Shown: piece after piece, positions 31,942-39,983 of the stretch
Numbering within the stretch: the stretch's first letter is position 1
How the letters are laid out: each line of letters starts with the position of its first letter
Source of the DNA: Actinoplanes sp. KI2
Lineage (GTDB): Bacteria; Actinomycetota; Actinomycetes; Mycobacteriales; Micromonosporaceae
Reading direction: 5' to 3'
DNA: 64,000 bases
NCBI RefSeq assembly: GCF_025630775.1
Contig: NZ_JAOSZE010000023.1
Coordinates: 1-64,000, forward strand
Translations under genes and position numbers: made by a program
The notes under the pieces: model-generated
Database searches by the model: none
The model's input: the letters and a program-made list of their open reading frames with translations, nothing else
Told to the model about the DNA's origin: nothing

Positions 31942-32523
31942 TCAAGCCGGCCCGTCCTGGCCGGTGTCGGCGGCCAGCGCGAGCATGCAGGGGCGCAGGA
32001 GCGCGATGACGTCCGCCGGGTCGGCCGTGGCGAGCTCGTCGACCTTGATGAGGTGCCGGGAGACCGTGACGCCGAGGATGACGGCGTTGATGACCGCGGC
32101 CCGCAGGTGGGCGTCGCCGCCCGGGATGGCTCGGCTGATCTGCGCCTGGTAGTGGGCCGCCCCGCCGCGGACGGCGTCGGCGGCCTCCGGGTTGGTCAGC
32201 GCCGAGCGCAGGATGGCCAGCGAGGCGGCCGGCTCGGCGGCCAGCCGGGCGGCGAGTGCGGCGAGGATCTGCTCGACGGCCTGGCCGGGCGGCCCGCCGA
32301 TCTCGGGCGCCGGAGCGGTTTCGATCACCTGCCGGAACAGCTCCTGTTTGGACTCGAAGTAGTAGGTGACGAGGCCGCTGTCCACGCCGGCGGCCGCGGC
32401 CACGCCCCGGATGGTGGTCCGGTCGTACCCGTCGGCGAGGAAGGCCTTGGCCGCGGCGTCGAGGATGCGCGCTCGGGTGCGTCGGCGCTGCTCGGCCCGC
32501 GACGGGGGCGCCGGGGTGGTCAT
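31942..32523 (-). CDS. TetR-family regulator
   Basis: 193 residues. HTH at the N-terminus (RARILDAAAKAFLADGYDRTTIRGVAAAAGVDSGLVTYYFESKQELF), then a C-terminal ligand/dimer domain of the AcrR C-terminal type (PGQAVEQILAALAARL; AILRSALTNPEAADAVR). TAAAGT lies 8 bp before ATG 32523, so the mRNA may be leaderless. Divergent from the SnoaL-like gene across the 36-bp palindrome at 32569-32604, its probable operator. Convergent with argG. Confidence 0.9.
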   Translation of the reverse strand: MTTPAPPSRAEQRRRTRARILDAAAKAFLADGYDRTTIRGVAAAAGVDSGLVTYYFESKQELFRQVIETAPAPEIGGPPGQAVEQILAALAARLAAEPAASLAILRSALTNPEAADAVRGGAAHYQAQISRAIPGGDAHLRAAVINAVILGVTVSRHLIKVDELATADPADVIALLRPCMLALAADTGQDGPA

Positions 32524-32568
32524 CGTCCCGACTTTACCGGTGTTGACCGTGTGTCCCAGCCTGCCCTA

Positions 32569-32604
32569 CGCTCATTCATTGGACACGCGTCAAATGAATG
32601 AGCG
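32569..32604. promoter_or_regulatory. 36-bp palindrome between divergent tetR and SnoaL-like genes
   Basis: CGCTCATTCATT (32569-32580) and AATGAATGAGCG (32593-32604) are perfect inverted 12-mers around a 12-bp centre that itself contains GAC-ACGC-GTC. The right arm ends next to the ribosome-binding site of the gene at 32613. Size and position fit a TetR operator that controls both directions. Confidence 0.75.
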
Positions 32605-32612
32605 GGGGATCC

Positions 32613-33014
32613 ATGTCACCAGCCACGCCCGCCGACGTCCTCGACCTGCGCCGCCGCCTGATCCTGGACGGCGACGCCGACGGTTTCGCCGACCTGTTCG
32701 CGCCCGATGCGGTGATCGAGATGCCGTTCGGCGGGCCGCCCGGCGCGCCGGCCCGCATCGAGGGCCGGGAGGCGATCCGCGCGTACGCCCGGCAGGTCCT
32801 GGCGTCGCCGCTGCGGCTGGCGGATTTCGACGTCGTGGAGCTCCACCAGACCACCGATCCGGAGGTGGTGATCGTGGAGATGCGCACGAGCGGGACCGTG
32901 ACCACGACCGGGCGGCCGTTCACGGCGACGTCCATCCAGATCCTGCACATCCGCGACGGCCGGATCCGGCTGTTCCGTGACTTCCCCGATCCGCGGGGCC
33001 TGCAAGACGGCTGA
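32613..33014 (+). CDS. SnoaL-like / NTF2-fold protein
   Basis: 133 residues from ATG 32613 (GCGGGGG 5 bp upstream; ATG 32598 is inside the operator). NTF2-like cone fold: DVLDLRRRLILDGDADGFADLFAPDAVIEMPFGGPPG, EGREAIRAYARQV, VVIVEMRTSGTV, IQILHIRDGRIRLFRDFPDP. Small proteins of this type are ligand-binding or simple isomerase/hydrolase enzymes. As the probable target of the divergent TetR, it may act on the compound that releases the repressor. Confidence 0.82.
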   Translation: MSPATPADVLDLRRRLILDGDADGFADLFAPDAVIEMPFGGPPGAPARIEGREAIRAYARQVLASPLRLADFDVVELHQTTDPEVVIVEMRTSGTVTTTGRPFTATSIQILHIRDGRIRLFRDFPDPRGLQDG

Positions 33015-33034
33015 CACGATTACGCTCGGCGGCC

Positions 33035-33448
33035 ATGGCGCTCCGGATCGACCTCACCTTCGACACGCGCGACGCCGAGTCGCTCGCCGCGTTCTGGAAG
33101 CCGGCGCTCGGCTACGAGGACGAGCCACCCCCGGCCCCGTTCCGGACCCGGGACGAGTGGGTGGCGTCGTTCGGCGAGGACCCGGCGGACGAGGGCGGCG
33201 GAGCGTGGCTGCACGATCCGGACGGCGTCGGCCCGCGGCTCGTGCTGCTGGACGTGCCCGAGCCGAAGGTGGCGAAAAATCGCCTGCACATCGACGTACG
33301 CGTGGGAAAGGGCCCGGAGGCGTGGGCGCGCATCCGGGCGAAGGCCGACGAGCTGGTGGCGGCCGGCGGCAGTGTGCCGGCGACCTTCGACGGCCACCAC
33401 GTCGTGATGGCCGACCCGGAGGGCAACGAGTTCTGCGTCGCGGCGTAG
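33035..33448 (+). CDS. VOC-fold (glyoxalase-like) protein
   Basis: 137 residues, one vicinal-oxygen-chelate module pair: IDLTFDTRDAESLAAFWKPALGYED, LVLLDVPEPKVAKNRLHIDVRV, and VVMADPEGNEFCVA. This is the actinobacterial glyoxalase-like form often annotated as VOC or bleomycin-resistance-like. His in RLHIDV and Glu in GNEFCV are the likely metal ligands. It follows the SnoaL-like gene by 20 bp and may share its transcript and regulation. Confidence 0.82.
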   Translation: MALRIDLTFDTRDAESLAAFWKPALGYEDEPPPAPFRTRDEWVASFGEDPADEGGGAWLHDPDGVGPRLVLLDVPEPKVAKNRLHIDVRVGKGPEAWARIRAKADELVAAGGSVPATFDGHHVVMADPEGNEFCVAA

Positions 33449-33454
33449 AGCGGC

Positions 33455-34207
33455 CTATCCGCCGCGCAGGCGGCGGTTGCGGTACTCGGCGACCACCAGC
33501 TCGGTCAGCTCCTCGAGCGACACCTCCGAGGTCGGCTTGTCGAAGGTGATCGAGCCGTGCTGCAGCAGGTTGACCCGGTCGCAGACGTCGAGCACCTGGG
33601 CGTAGTTGTGCGCGATGATGATCACCGAGACGTCCCCGCGGGCCTTGAGGTCGCGGATCAGGTCGAGGATCAGCGTGCCCTCCTTCGCGCCCATCGCCGC
33701 CAGGGGCTCGTCGAGCAGCAGGATCTTCGCGTCCGAGTAGACGGCCCGGGCGACCGCGACCGCCTGCCGCTGGCCGCCGGAGAGCTTGGCGACCTCCGCG
33801 TTGACGTTGGGGATCTGCACGCCCATGTCCTCGAGGTGGGCCCGGGCCAGCCGGCGCATCGCCCGGTTGTTCAGCAGCGGCCCGACCCGCAGCTCCCGGT
33901 TGAGGAACATGTTGTGGTAGACGGACAGCTCGTTGATCAGCGCCAATCCCTGGTAGACGGTGTCGATGCCGAGCGAGCGGGCGTGATCGACGCTGTGCAG
34001 CACCACCTCCTGGCCGTTGACCACGAGGCGGCCGGCGTCCGGCCGATGGTAGCCGCAGATGATCTTGATGAGGGTGGACTTGCCGGCGCCGTTGTCGCCG
34101 ATCAGCCCGAGCACCTCGCCCTTCGCCAGGCGCAGGTTGACGTCGCGCAGCGCGGTGAGAGCACCGAAGCGTTTGGCCAGATGCTCGGCGACGAGGACGT
34201 CCATCAT
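33455..34207 (-). CDS. Sugar ABC importer ATPase
   Basis: 250 residues: a single NBD rather than the double NBD of RbsA. Walker A LIGDNGAGKSTLIK, Q-loop VYQGLALINELSV, signature LSGGQRQAVAVARA, Walker B ILLLDEPLAAMG, H-switch IIAHNYAQV. Typical of FrcA/XylG-like ATPases of actinobacterial sugar importers, in which two copies pair with a permease homodimer. ATG 34207 is followed directly by a second ATG at 34204; the permease stop lies within ATGATG. Last gene of the leftward operon. Confidence 0.92.
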   Translation of the reverse strand: MMDVLVAEHLAKRFGALTALRDVNLRLAKGEVLGLIGDNGAGKSTLIKIICGYHRPDAGRLVVNGQEVVLHSVDHARSLGIDTVYQGLALINELSVYHNMFLNRELRVGPLLNNRAMRRLARAHLEDMGVQIPNVNAEVAKLSGGQRQAVAVARAVYSDAKILLLDEPLAAMGAKEGTLILDLIRDLKARGDVSVIIIAHNYAQVLDVCDRVNLLQHGSITFDKPTSEVSLEELTELVVAEYRNRRLRGG

Positions 34208-35238
34208 CCGCCTCCCGTCCGCCGCAGCCGCGACAGATACTGGTTGGCGATCATTGAGAGCAGGATCGCGCTGCCCAGGATGATGTTGAACGGGTTCGCG
34301 CTGATCCCGATCAGGTTGAAGCCGTTCTGCAGCTCGGCCAGGATCAGCGCGCCGAGGAGCGCCCCGATCACCGTGCCCGACCCGCCGGCCAGGGCCGTGC
34401 CGCCGATGACCGCCGCCGAGATCGCGGTGAAGGTCAGTGCCGTGCCGCCGCCGATGTTCGGGTCGATGCTGTTGATCCGGAACGCCTCGAGGATGCCGGC
34501 CAGCGCGCCGAGCATGGCCGCCATCATGAAGTTGCCGATCTTGATGCGGTTCACCCGGATGCCGGCCTCGGTCGCGCCGACCAGGTTGCCGCCTACCGAG
34601 ATCGTGTGCAATCCCCATCGGGTACGGGTGAGCACGATGTGATAGACCAGCACCACGCCGAGGCACCAGATCAGCGATGCCCAGTCGGCGGCCCCGAAGA
34701 TGCTCTGGATCTTGCCGTGCGCGGCCGCCGGGATCTCCGCCGGGTAGGCGTGCGAGGTCACCAGGAGCACACCCAGCAGCAGATAGTACGAGCCCAGAGT
34801 CGCCACCAGCGACGGCACCTTGAACTTGGTCACGATGACGCCGTTGCAGAACCCGATCAGCGCGGCCACCGCGAACGCGATCAGGAACGCCGGGATCACC
34901 GGCACCCCCCACAGGTCGACCGCGTAGTGCACGAGGAACGGCGCGAGCGCCGCCACCACCCCGACCGACAGGTCGATCTCGCCGCTGACCAGCAGCAGCA
35001 CGATGCCGACCGCGACGATCGCGGCCGGCGCGGTGGCCTGGGCGATGTTGCGCAGGTTGTCGTAGGTGAGGAAGACGTCGTTGGACGCCCGGAAATAGAT
35101 CGCCATCGCGATCGCGACGATCAGGACGCTCGCCTCGCGCCAGCGCACCAGCACAGTGCCGCCGGTGCGCAGCAGCGTCAGGAGACGCCGGTCGCGCTCG
35201 GCCGGCGTCTCCTTCTGCCTCGGCAGGGTCCCGGTCAT
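34204..35238 (-). CDS. Sugar ABC importer permease (RbsC-like)
   Basis: 344 residues with about 8-10 membrane helices, of the BPD_transp_2 family (ribose/xylose/fructose). Features include APAAIVAVGIVLLLVSGEIDLSVGVVAALAP, TKFKVPSLVATLGSYYLLLG, RVNRIKIGNFMMAAMLGALAGILEA, and IGGTALAGGSGTVIGALLGALIL. A cytoplasmic N-tail of ~30 charged residues precedes helix 1. Its ATG overlaps the stop of copy 2 of the 93-bp element (ATGA), so its translation depends on that junction. Confidence 0.93.
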   Translation of the reverse strand: MTGTLPRQKETPAERDRRLLTLLRTGGTVLVRWREASVLIVAIAMAIYFRASNDVFLTYDNLRNIAQATAPAAIVAVGIVLLLVSGEIDLSVGVVAALAPFLVHYAVDLWGVPVIPAFLIAFAVAALIGFCNGVIVTKFKVPSLVATLGSYYLLLGVLLVTSHAYPAEIPAAAHGKIQSIFGAADWASLIWCLGVVLVYHIVLTRTRWGLHTISVGGNLVGATEAGIRVNRIKIGNFMMAAMLGALAGILEAFRINSIDPNIGGGTALTFTAISAAVIGGTALAGGSGTVIGALLGALILAELQNGFNLIGISANPFNIILGSAILLSMIANQYLSRLRRTGGG

Positions 35239-35327
35239 GCTGAGCTCGCCTTGGGCATGCCCTTCTGGCCCTCGCCTTCGGCGTGGGTGGGCAACTTGCG
35301 GCAGTGCCGCTCGGTGCAGGCGGTCAT
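35235..35327 (-). repeat. Intercistronic 93-bp element, copy 2, encoding a 30-aa peptide
   Basis: ATG 35327 overlaps the binding-protein stop (ATGA) and the element's stop overlaps the permease ATG (ATGA). The peptide begins MTACTERHCRKLP and contains AEGEGQKGMP. By eye it is about 88 percent identical to copy 1 and 81 percent to copy 3. The GCGGCA-C-TGCCGC and GCC-GAA-GGC inverted repeats are clearest in this copy. There is no strong Shine-Dalgarno of its own, so it would be read by coupling from the binding-protein gene. Confidence 0.75.
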
Positions 35328-36457
35328 GCGTGTGCGATCGGGCCGGAGCGTTCCACCAGCTTGACGTCGGTGGACGAACCCTCGTACCGGGTCTGCGTGG
35401 TCTGATAGGTGGCGACGTTGTCCTTGGTCACGAACAGCAGGCCGGTGTTGGTCTGCGGCGGCGAGATGAGGCCGCCCGAGATCTTGAACAGGTACAGGTA
35501 CAGCACCGGCAGGAAGCCCTGCAGATAGGGCTGCTGGTCGATGGTGTAGTCGAGGTCTCCGGACTTGATCGAGTTGAGCGTCTCCGGGATCAGGTCGAAG
35601 CCCCCGGCCACCTTCAGGCCCTTGCTGCGCATGTTGTACTTCTTGACCGTCGCGCCGACCGCCTGGGTCGACCCGGCGTCCACCGCCAGCATCCCGGCCA
35701 GGCCGGAGTGCCCCTGGGCGTACGCGTCGATGATGGACAGTCCCTTGGTGACGTCGGCATTGGTGGCCACCGACGTGAACTTCACCGCCCCGCCGGCGTC
35801 CTTGAACGCCTGCGCCGCCCCGTCGATCCGGGGCTGGATGTTGAGCTGCCCCGGGGTGGCGATGAACCCGACCACGTCGCCGGACTGGACCGCGGTCAGC
35901 GCCCGCTGGCCCAGCGCGTACCCGGATTCGTAGAGTCCCTGCCCGATGTAGGTCAGCCGGCTGGTGCCGGGGTCGTCGCGTGCCCCGTCGGCGTTGTACG
36001 ACACCACCGGGATGCCCGCGCTCAGCGCCTGGTCGACCGGCGCCTTGAACGCCGACTTGTCCACCACCGCGATGGCCAGGCCGTCCGCCTTGCCGCTGAT
36101 CGCCGTGTTGGTGGCGTTGACCATCTCGGCCACCACCGAGTTCTGCGAGCCGGTCCACTGGTACGAGCAGCCGAGCAGCTTGCACGCGTCCTCGGCGCCG
36201 TACTGGGTGGGGGTGAAGAACGGGTTGGTGGTGACGTGGTTGACGAAGACGAACTTCCAGTTCGGCGTCTTCGGGAAGTTCCCGATCGCGTCCGAGCTGG
36301 TCTTGTTGTCGGACTTGCTGCAGGCGGACAGCAGCGCGGTGGCCGCCAGCGAGGCGCTGGTCAGGCCGGTGCCGGCGAGCAGCCGGCGGCGGGTCACCCC
36401 GCGGGGATCGAGGTGGTCGGCCGCCTCTTCGACGACCCTCGGTAGCTCACGAGTCAT
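35324..36457 (-). CDS. Sugar ABC substrate-binding lipoprotein (RbsB-like, Tat-type signal)
   Basis: 377 residues. After ~22 cytoplasmic residues a twin-arginine signal (TRRRLLAGTGLTSASLA) ends in the lipobox LSAC, so the protein is probably exported folded and lipid-anchored. The mature part is a periplasmic-binding-protein-like sugar receptor: FVFVNHVTTNPFFTPTQYGAED, NTAISGKADGLAIAVVD, GIPVVSYNADG, GQLNIQPRIDG, and GGFDLIPETLNSI. It overlaps the aldose epimerase gene by 11 bp. The substrate is a pentose or hexose; the neighbouring epimerase suggests an aldose. Confidence 0.92.
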   Translation of the reverse strand: MTRELPRVVEEAADHLDPRGVTRRRLLAGTGLTSASLAATALLSACSKSDNKTSSDAIGNFPKTPNWKFVFVNHVTTNPFFTPTQYGAEDACKLLGCSYQWTGSQNSVVAEMVNATNTAISGKADGLAIAVVDKSAFKAPVDQALSAGIPVVSYNADGARDDPGTSRLTYIGQGLYESGYALGQRALTAVQSGDVVGFIATPGQLNIQPRIDGAAQAFKDAGGAVKFTSVATNADVTKGLSIIDAYAQGHSGLAGMLAVDAGSTQAVGATVKKYNMRSKGLKVAGGFDLIPETLNSIKSGDLDYTIDQQPYLQGFLPVLYLYLFKISGGLISPPQTNTGLLFVTKDNVATYQTTQTRYEGSSTDVKLVERSGPIAHA

Positions 36458-37622
36458 GTCGCGCCACGCCCAGCTGGTAGATGGTTGTGGTCCGGTAGGT
36501 CTGGCCGGGGCGCAGGACCGTCGACGGGAAGTTCGCGTGGTTCGGCGAGTCCGGGAAGTGCTGCGTCTCGAGGGCGAACCCGTCGCCCTGCCGGTACATG
36601 TTGCCGCTGGTGCCGATCAGCGTGGCGTCCAGGAAGTTGCCGGCGTAGAACTGGATGCCCGGTTGGTCCGTCCACACCTTGAGCTGCCGTCCGCTGGCCG
36701 GGTCGGTCGCGGTCGCGGCCAGTTCCAGGCCGGTGCCCCGCCGGTCCAGCACCCAGTTGTGGTCGTACCCGCGGCCGATCACCAGCTGGGAGAAGCCCTG
36801 CCGGTTACGGGCGCCGATGGCCGTCGCCTTGCGGAAGTCCATCGGGGTCCCGGCCACCGGGTCGATCGCGCCGGTCGGGATCAGCGTCGCGTCGACCGGG
36901 GTGTAGCGGCTCGCGTTGAGCTGCAACTTCGTGGTGTCGATCGTGCCGGTGCCCTCACCGGCCAGGTTCCAGTAGTTGTGGTTGGTGAGATTGATGATCG
37001 TTGGCTTGTCCGTGGTGGCCAGGTAGTCCATCCGGATGCCGTGGTCGTGGGTGAGCGTGTACGTGACCGTGGCCTTGAGCGTGCCGGGGTAGCCCTGGTC
37101 CCCGTCCGGGCTGGTCAGCTGCAGCTTGAGGGCCACGCTGTTGCCGTTCTTGATCGGGGTGGCGGCCCAGACGTGCTTGTCGAAGCCGACCGTCCCGCCG
37201 TGCAGGCTGTTCGGGTCGTTGTTGATCGGCAGGTGGTACGTGACACCGTCCAGGGTGAACGTTCCCTTGGCGATCCGGTTGCCGTAGCGGCCGATGAGGC
37301 AGCCGAAGTACGGGCTCTTGGCCTGGTAGTCGGCCAGGTTGTCGAAGCCGAGGGCGACGTTGGCGACGTGCCCGTGGCGGTCCGGCATGTCGATCGTCTG
37401 GAGGGTTCCGCCGTACGTGAGAATCTTGATTTTGATCCCGTTGTTGGTGAGCGTGTAGAGGTCGACGGCCTCGCCACCGGTCGTCGTCCCGAACGGTTGT
37501 TTGGTGATGGTCGCGGACCCGCCGGCGAACGAGGAGGACGCGGCCACCGCGCCCACGCCACCGGCCATCAGCAGTACCGCGCCGAGCCGGACGGCTGTCC
37601 GGCCTAATGAGATCTTGTGCAT
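36447..37622 (-). CDS. Secreted aldose 1-epimerase (galactose mutarotase family)
   Basis: 391 residues from ATG 37622 (GAGG-containing leader). A signal peptide spans about 1-33 (LGAVLLMAGGVGAVAASSSFAGG). GalM-type beta-sandwich motifs are intact: LTNNGIKIKILTYGGTLQTI, GCLIGRYGNRIAKG, NSLHGGTVGFDKHVW with the substrate His, NLTNHNYWNLAG with the catalytic His, GRGYDHNWVLD, GIQFYAGNF, and ALETQHFPDSPN with the catalytic Glu. It interconverts alpha and beta anomers outside the cell, presumably to supply the form bound by the importer. First gene of the operon. Confidence 0.93.
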   Translation of the reverse strand: MHKISLGRTAVRLGAVLLMAGGVGAVAASSSFAGGSATITKQPFGTTTGGEAVDLYTLTNNGIKIKILTYGGTLQTIDMPDRHGHVANVALGFDNLADYQAKSPYFGCLIGRYGNRIAKGTFTLDGVTYHLPINNDPNSLHGGTVGFDKHVWAATPIKNGNSVALKLQLTSPDGDQGYPGTLKATVTYTLTHDHGIRMDYLATTDKPTIINLTNHNYWNLAGEGTGTIDTTKLQLNASRYTPVDATLIPTGAIDPVAGTPMDFRKATAIGARNRQGFSQLVIGRGYDHNWVLDRRGTGLELAATATDPASGRQLKVWTDQPGIQFYAGNFLDATLIGTSGNMYRQGDGFALETQHFPDSPNHANFPSTVLRPGQTYRTTTIYQLGVARHDS

Positions 37623-37789
37623 CGTGCCTCGCCTCTTTCCGCGGCGCCACGCCCTTCGCGTGGCAGGGCAGCGAGCAATGAGGGCTGACCACGGGGCGGG
37701 GGAGCCGGCACCCCATGTGGGAGAGGAACGTTTCGCACCACGGCGAAACCACAAGCGCGAAGCCGACGCTAGTATTTGCGATTGAGCAA

Positions 37790-37803
37790 TGTCAACGCTA
37801 ACA
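37790..37803. promoter_or_regulatory. LacI-type operator-like sequence upstream of the sugar operon
   Basis: TGTCAACGCTAACA is a near-palindrome close to the TGTTAnCGnTAACA pattern of actinobacterial LacI-family sugar regulators. It lies in an unusually AT-rich promoter region 170 bp before the epimerase ATG. No LacI-type gene adjoins this operon, so the regulator would act in trans. Confidence 0.5.
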
Positions 37804-37835
37804 ATTGTTGATCTAACTATTTGGATCAAACAGAA

Positions 37836-37869
37836 AACGGCCCGGATATGATCACATATCCGGGCCGTT
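37836..37869 (-). terminator. Intrinsic terminator of divIVA
   Basis: AACGGCCCGGATATG pairs perfectly with CATATCCGGGCCGTT around an ATCA loop. On the minus strand it is followed by TTTTCTGTTT. It starts 12 bp past the divIVA stop. The clearest rho-independent terminator in the window. Confidence 0.93.
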
Positions 37870-37880
37870 CCGAACGGTCG

Positions 37881-38579
37881 TCAGCCTTGCGCGTCGGGCG
37901 CGCTGTTCAGCTCCTGCAGCTGCTGGGTGACGTGGTTGTTGAGCGCGGCGTGGTAGCTCTGCGCGAGCTGGCCCAGCCGGTCGATCTCGTCGATCAGCGC
38001 GGCCCGCTTGGCGCCGATCGCGCTCATCGCCTCGGTGTGGTTGCGCCGCGCGTCGCTCTCGATCGTCGCCGCGCTCAGCTGCGCCTCGCTGGTGATCTGC
38101 TCGGCCTTGGACCGGGCTGAGGTGATCAGATCCTCGGTCTCCCGCTGCGCGTCGCGCATGTGCTCGTCGGCCGTGCGCTGCGCCATCATCAGCACCCGTG
38201 CGTTCCGCTCGTCGTCGCCCACCTGCGCGAACGAGCCGGACGGGCCGGCCTGCGCCCGGGCCCGCTCGAGCTGGGACTGCATGCCCCGCGCGTTCTGCTC
38301 GGCCCGGTTGCGGGCCTCCTGCAGGCGCTCGAGCTGAGCGGACAGGTCGGCGAGCTCGGTGTTCATCACCATGGTCTGCGCCGGGTTGCCGCCGCCGGAC
38401 ATCCCGCCCCCGCCCCGGTCCACCCGGTCGCGCAGGGCGCCGTTCTCCTCGAGGAGACGGATCAGCTCCTGCTCGACCTCGTCGAGGAACGCGTCGACCT
38501 CTTCCTCGTCATATCCACGCTTCCCGATGGGTGGCTTCTTGAACGCCACGTTGTGGATGTCTGCTGGAGTGAGCGGCAT
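37881..38579 (-). CDS. DivIVA/Wag31-like polar growth protein
   Basis: 232 residues. The N-terminal DivIVA domain (MPLTPADIHNVAFKKPPIGKRGYDEEEVDAFLDEVEQEL) carries the membrane-binding loop with adjacent Phe/Lys-Lys and Arg residues. A Gly-rich linker (RGGGGMSGGG) is followed by a long coiled coil from about 70 to 215 rich in Glu, Ala, Gln and Arg. In actinobacteria this protein marks growing poles and recruits the wall synthesis machinery. The usual dcw-cluster neighbours (sepF, yggT) are absent here, so this could be a second paralogue or a relocated locus. Followed by a strong terminator. Confidence 0.93.
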   Translation of the reverse strand: MPLTPADIHNVAFKKPPIGKRGYDEEEVDAFLDEVEQELIRLLEENGALRDRVDRGGGGMSGGGNPAQTMVMNTELADLSAQLERLQEARNRAEQNARGMQSQLERARAQAGPSGSFAQVGDDERNARVLMMAQRTADEHMRDAQRETEDLITSARSKAEQITSEAQLSAATIESDARRNHTEAMSAIGAKRAALIDEIDRLGQLAQSYHAALNNHVTQQLQELNSAPDAQG

Positions 38580-38664
38580 CGTGCTCCTCGGTTCCCGTCG
38601 TCTGCGGTGGTGCAGCCAGATATGGTACGCAACCCGCCTGAGTCCCCTGCGGTCGGCTTGATCA

Positions 38665-39276
38665 CTACTGACCTTTTGTGGCGGTTTGCAGCAGCGAAAC
38701 GATTGCGAGTGTCACCTCGTGATTGCCCGTCCGGCCACACGCCTCGTACCGGATTGCCAAAAAGCGCACGTTCAGGAAGTACACGAAGGCGTCCGCGCAG
38801 CGCCCGGGGCCTCCGGCCGCGGACTTGGCCTCGGCCGCGAGCCGCGGGTCGGCGATCAGCCGCTGCAGCTCGGCCATCTGGGCAGCGGTGAGCTCGCCCT
38901 TGGTGGCGGTCCTGCCCCCGTCCTCGCTGCGCCACCAGGTGCCGTCCGGCCTCACCTTGATGGTCACCGAGATACCAGCAATTCCCCCCGATTTGGACAT
39001 TTCCACCCCTTCGGGGGACGGCGTCCGCGGGGTGGCGGTGCCGGGCGTGCCGGCGCCGGTGGTGGCGGTCGGTGGCGGCCCGCTGGCCGGAGGCTCGCTT
39101 GCCGGCGAGACGGCCGGCGAGACGGCTGGCGAGTCGGCCGGGGAGACGGCCGGCGGCGAGCTCGATCCGGAGGCGGACGGGGTGGCATCGTGACAGCCGG
39201 CCAAGGCGAGCAGGAGCAGCGCGGCGACGGCTGCTTGCGATACGGCTCTCAGGTCGGTTCTCACGTCGGCTCTCAT
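38665..39276 (-). CDS. Putative lipoprotein with Pro/Ser-rich linker
   Basis: 203 residues. The signal ends in lipobox LAGC (Cys about residue 28), then a ~60-residue Ser/Pro/Ala linker with PAVSP repeats. A compact domain of ~110 residues follows (ISVTIKVRPDGTWWRSEDGGRTATKGELTAAQMAELQRLIADPRL...CADAFVYFLNVRFLAIRYEACG). Two Cys in the domain may form a disulfide. The domain resembles other actinobacterial surface lipoproteins that lack assigned function; I cannot name a family. Single gene. Confidence 0.75.
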   Translation of the reverse strand: MRADVRTDLRAVSQAAVAALLLLALAGCHDATPSASGSSSPPAVSPADSPAVSPAVSPASEPPASGPPPTATTGAGTPGTATPRTPSPEGVEMSKSGGIAGISVTIKVRPDGTWWRSEDGGRTATKGELTAAQMAELQRLIADPRLAAEAKSAAGGPGRCADAFVYFLNVRFLAIRYEACGRTGNHEVTLAIVSLLQTATKGQ

Positions 39277-39320
39277 GTCGGCCGAACCTATGCGTACGCG
39301 TCGATGCCGTCAAACGCCGC

Positions 39321-39983
39321 TCAAGCGTCTCCCAGCGCGGCGGCCAGCTGGCTCGACCAGGCCCGGACCACCCGAGCCCGGCGCCGGGAGTCGTCGGTCA
39401 GCACGTCGGCCAGGGCCAGGCCGCGAGCCATGTCCAGGGTGGCCTGGATCAGTGCGCGCACGTCCGGGTCGGTGTCGTCGGCGCCGAGCAGCCGGACGGC
39501 CCGGCGGTGCACGCCGCGGGCGAAGTGCTTTTCGAGGGGCACGACGGCGACGCGCAGCGCGGGGTCGGCGGCGGCCACGGTCCAGACCTGCAGGGCGGCC
39601 CGGAACAGCTCGCCGCCGATCGCCTCGACCAGGCCGGCGACGACGGCGTGCACCCGTTCGGGGCCGGTGCCGGTCGGCTCGGGCAGCGCGTCGAGCAGGG
39701 CCGCACGCTCGGCGAACATGAACTCCAGGGCGGCCAGGATCAGCGCCTCCCGGGTCCGGAAATGATGCTGGATGGCGCCGCGGCTGATCCCGGCCTCGGC
39801 GGCGATGAAACCGACGGTGGACGCCTCCCAGCCGTGCCGGGCGAGACTCCGGATCGTTGTCTCCAGCAGGCGGCGGCGGGTGGCGCGGCTGCGGTCCTGC
39901 TTGGTCCCGGCCGGCTCCTGCTTGGTCCCGGCCGGCTCTTTGGCTCCGGCCGGCTCCTGTCCGGTCCCGGCCGGTTCAGCCAT
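39321..39983 (-). CDS. TetR-family regulator of the AtuA-type locus
   Basis: 220 residues. An unusual N-terminal tail of ~28 residues is made of EPAGTKQ-type repeats. The HTH follows (RSRATRRRLLETTIRSLARHGWEASTVGFIAAEAGISRGAIQHHFRTREALI), then an all-helical effector domain. Its ATG overlaps the stop of the carboxylase alpha gene by 8 bp, so it is the last gene of the carboxylase operon and probably controls it and the divergent acyl-CoA dehydrogenase through the palindrome at 45353-45378. Acyl-CoA thioesters are likely effectors. Confidence 0.9.
   Translation of the reverse strand: MAEPAGTGQEPAGAKEPAGTKQEPAGTKQDRSRATRRRLLETTIRSLARHGWEASTVGFIAAEAGISRGAIQHHFRTREALILAALEFMFAERAALLDALPEPTGTGPERVHAVVAGLVEAIGGELFRAALQVWTVAAADPALRVAVVPLEKHFARGVHRRAVRLLGADDTDPDVRALIQATLDMARGLALADVLTDDSRRRARVVRAWSSQLAAALGDA
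39898..39975. repeat. In-frame 18-21-bp repeat in the tetR N-terminus
   Basis: Three to four imperfect units built on CCGGCCGGCTCCTGCTTGGTC encode EPAGTKQ/EPAGAK. They extend the TetR N-terminus beyond the HTH and look like replication-slippage products kept in frame. Confidence 0.7.

Noticed and set aside
33035..33448. Bleomycin resistance protein
   Set aside because: VOC-fold similarity is generic, and nothing ties this gene to bleomycin binding.
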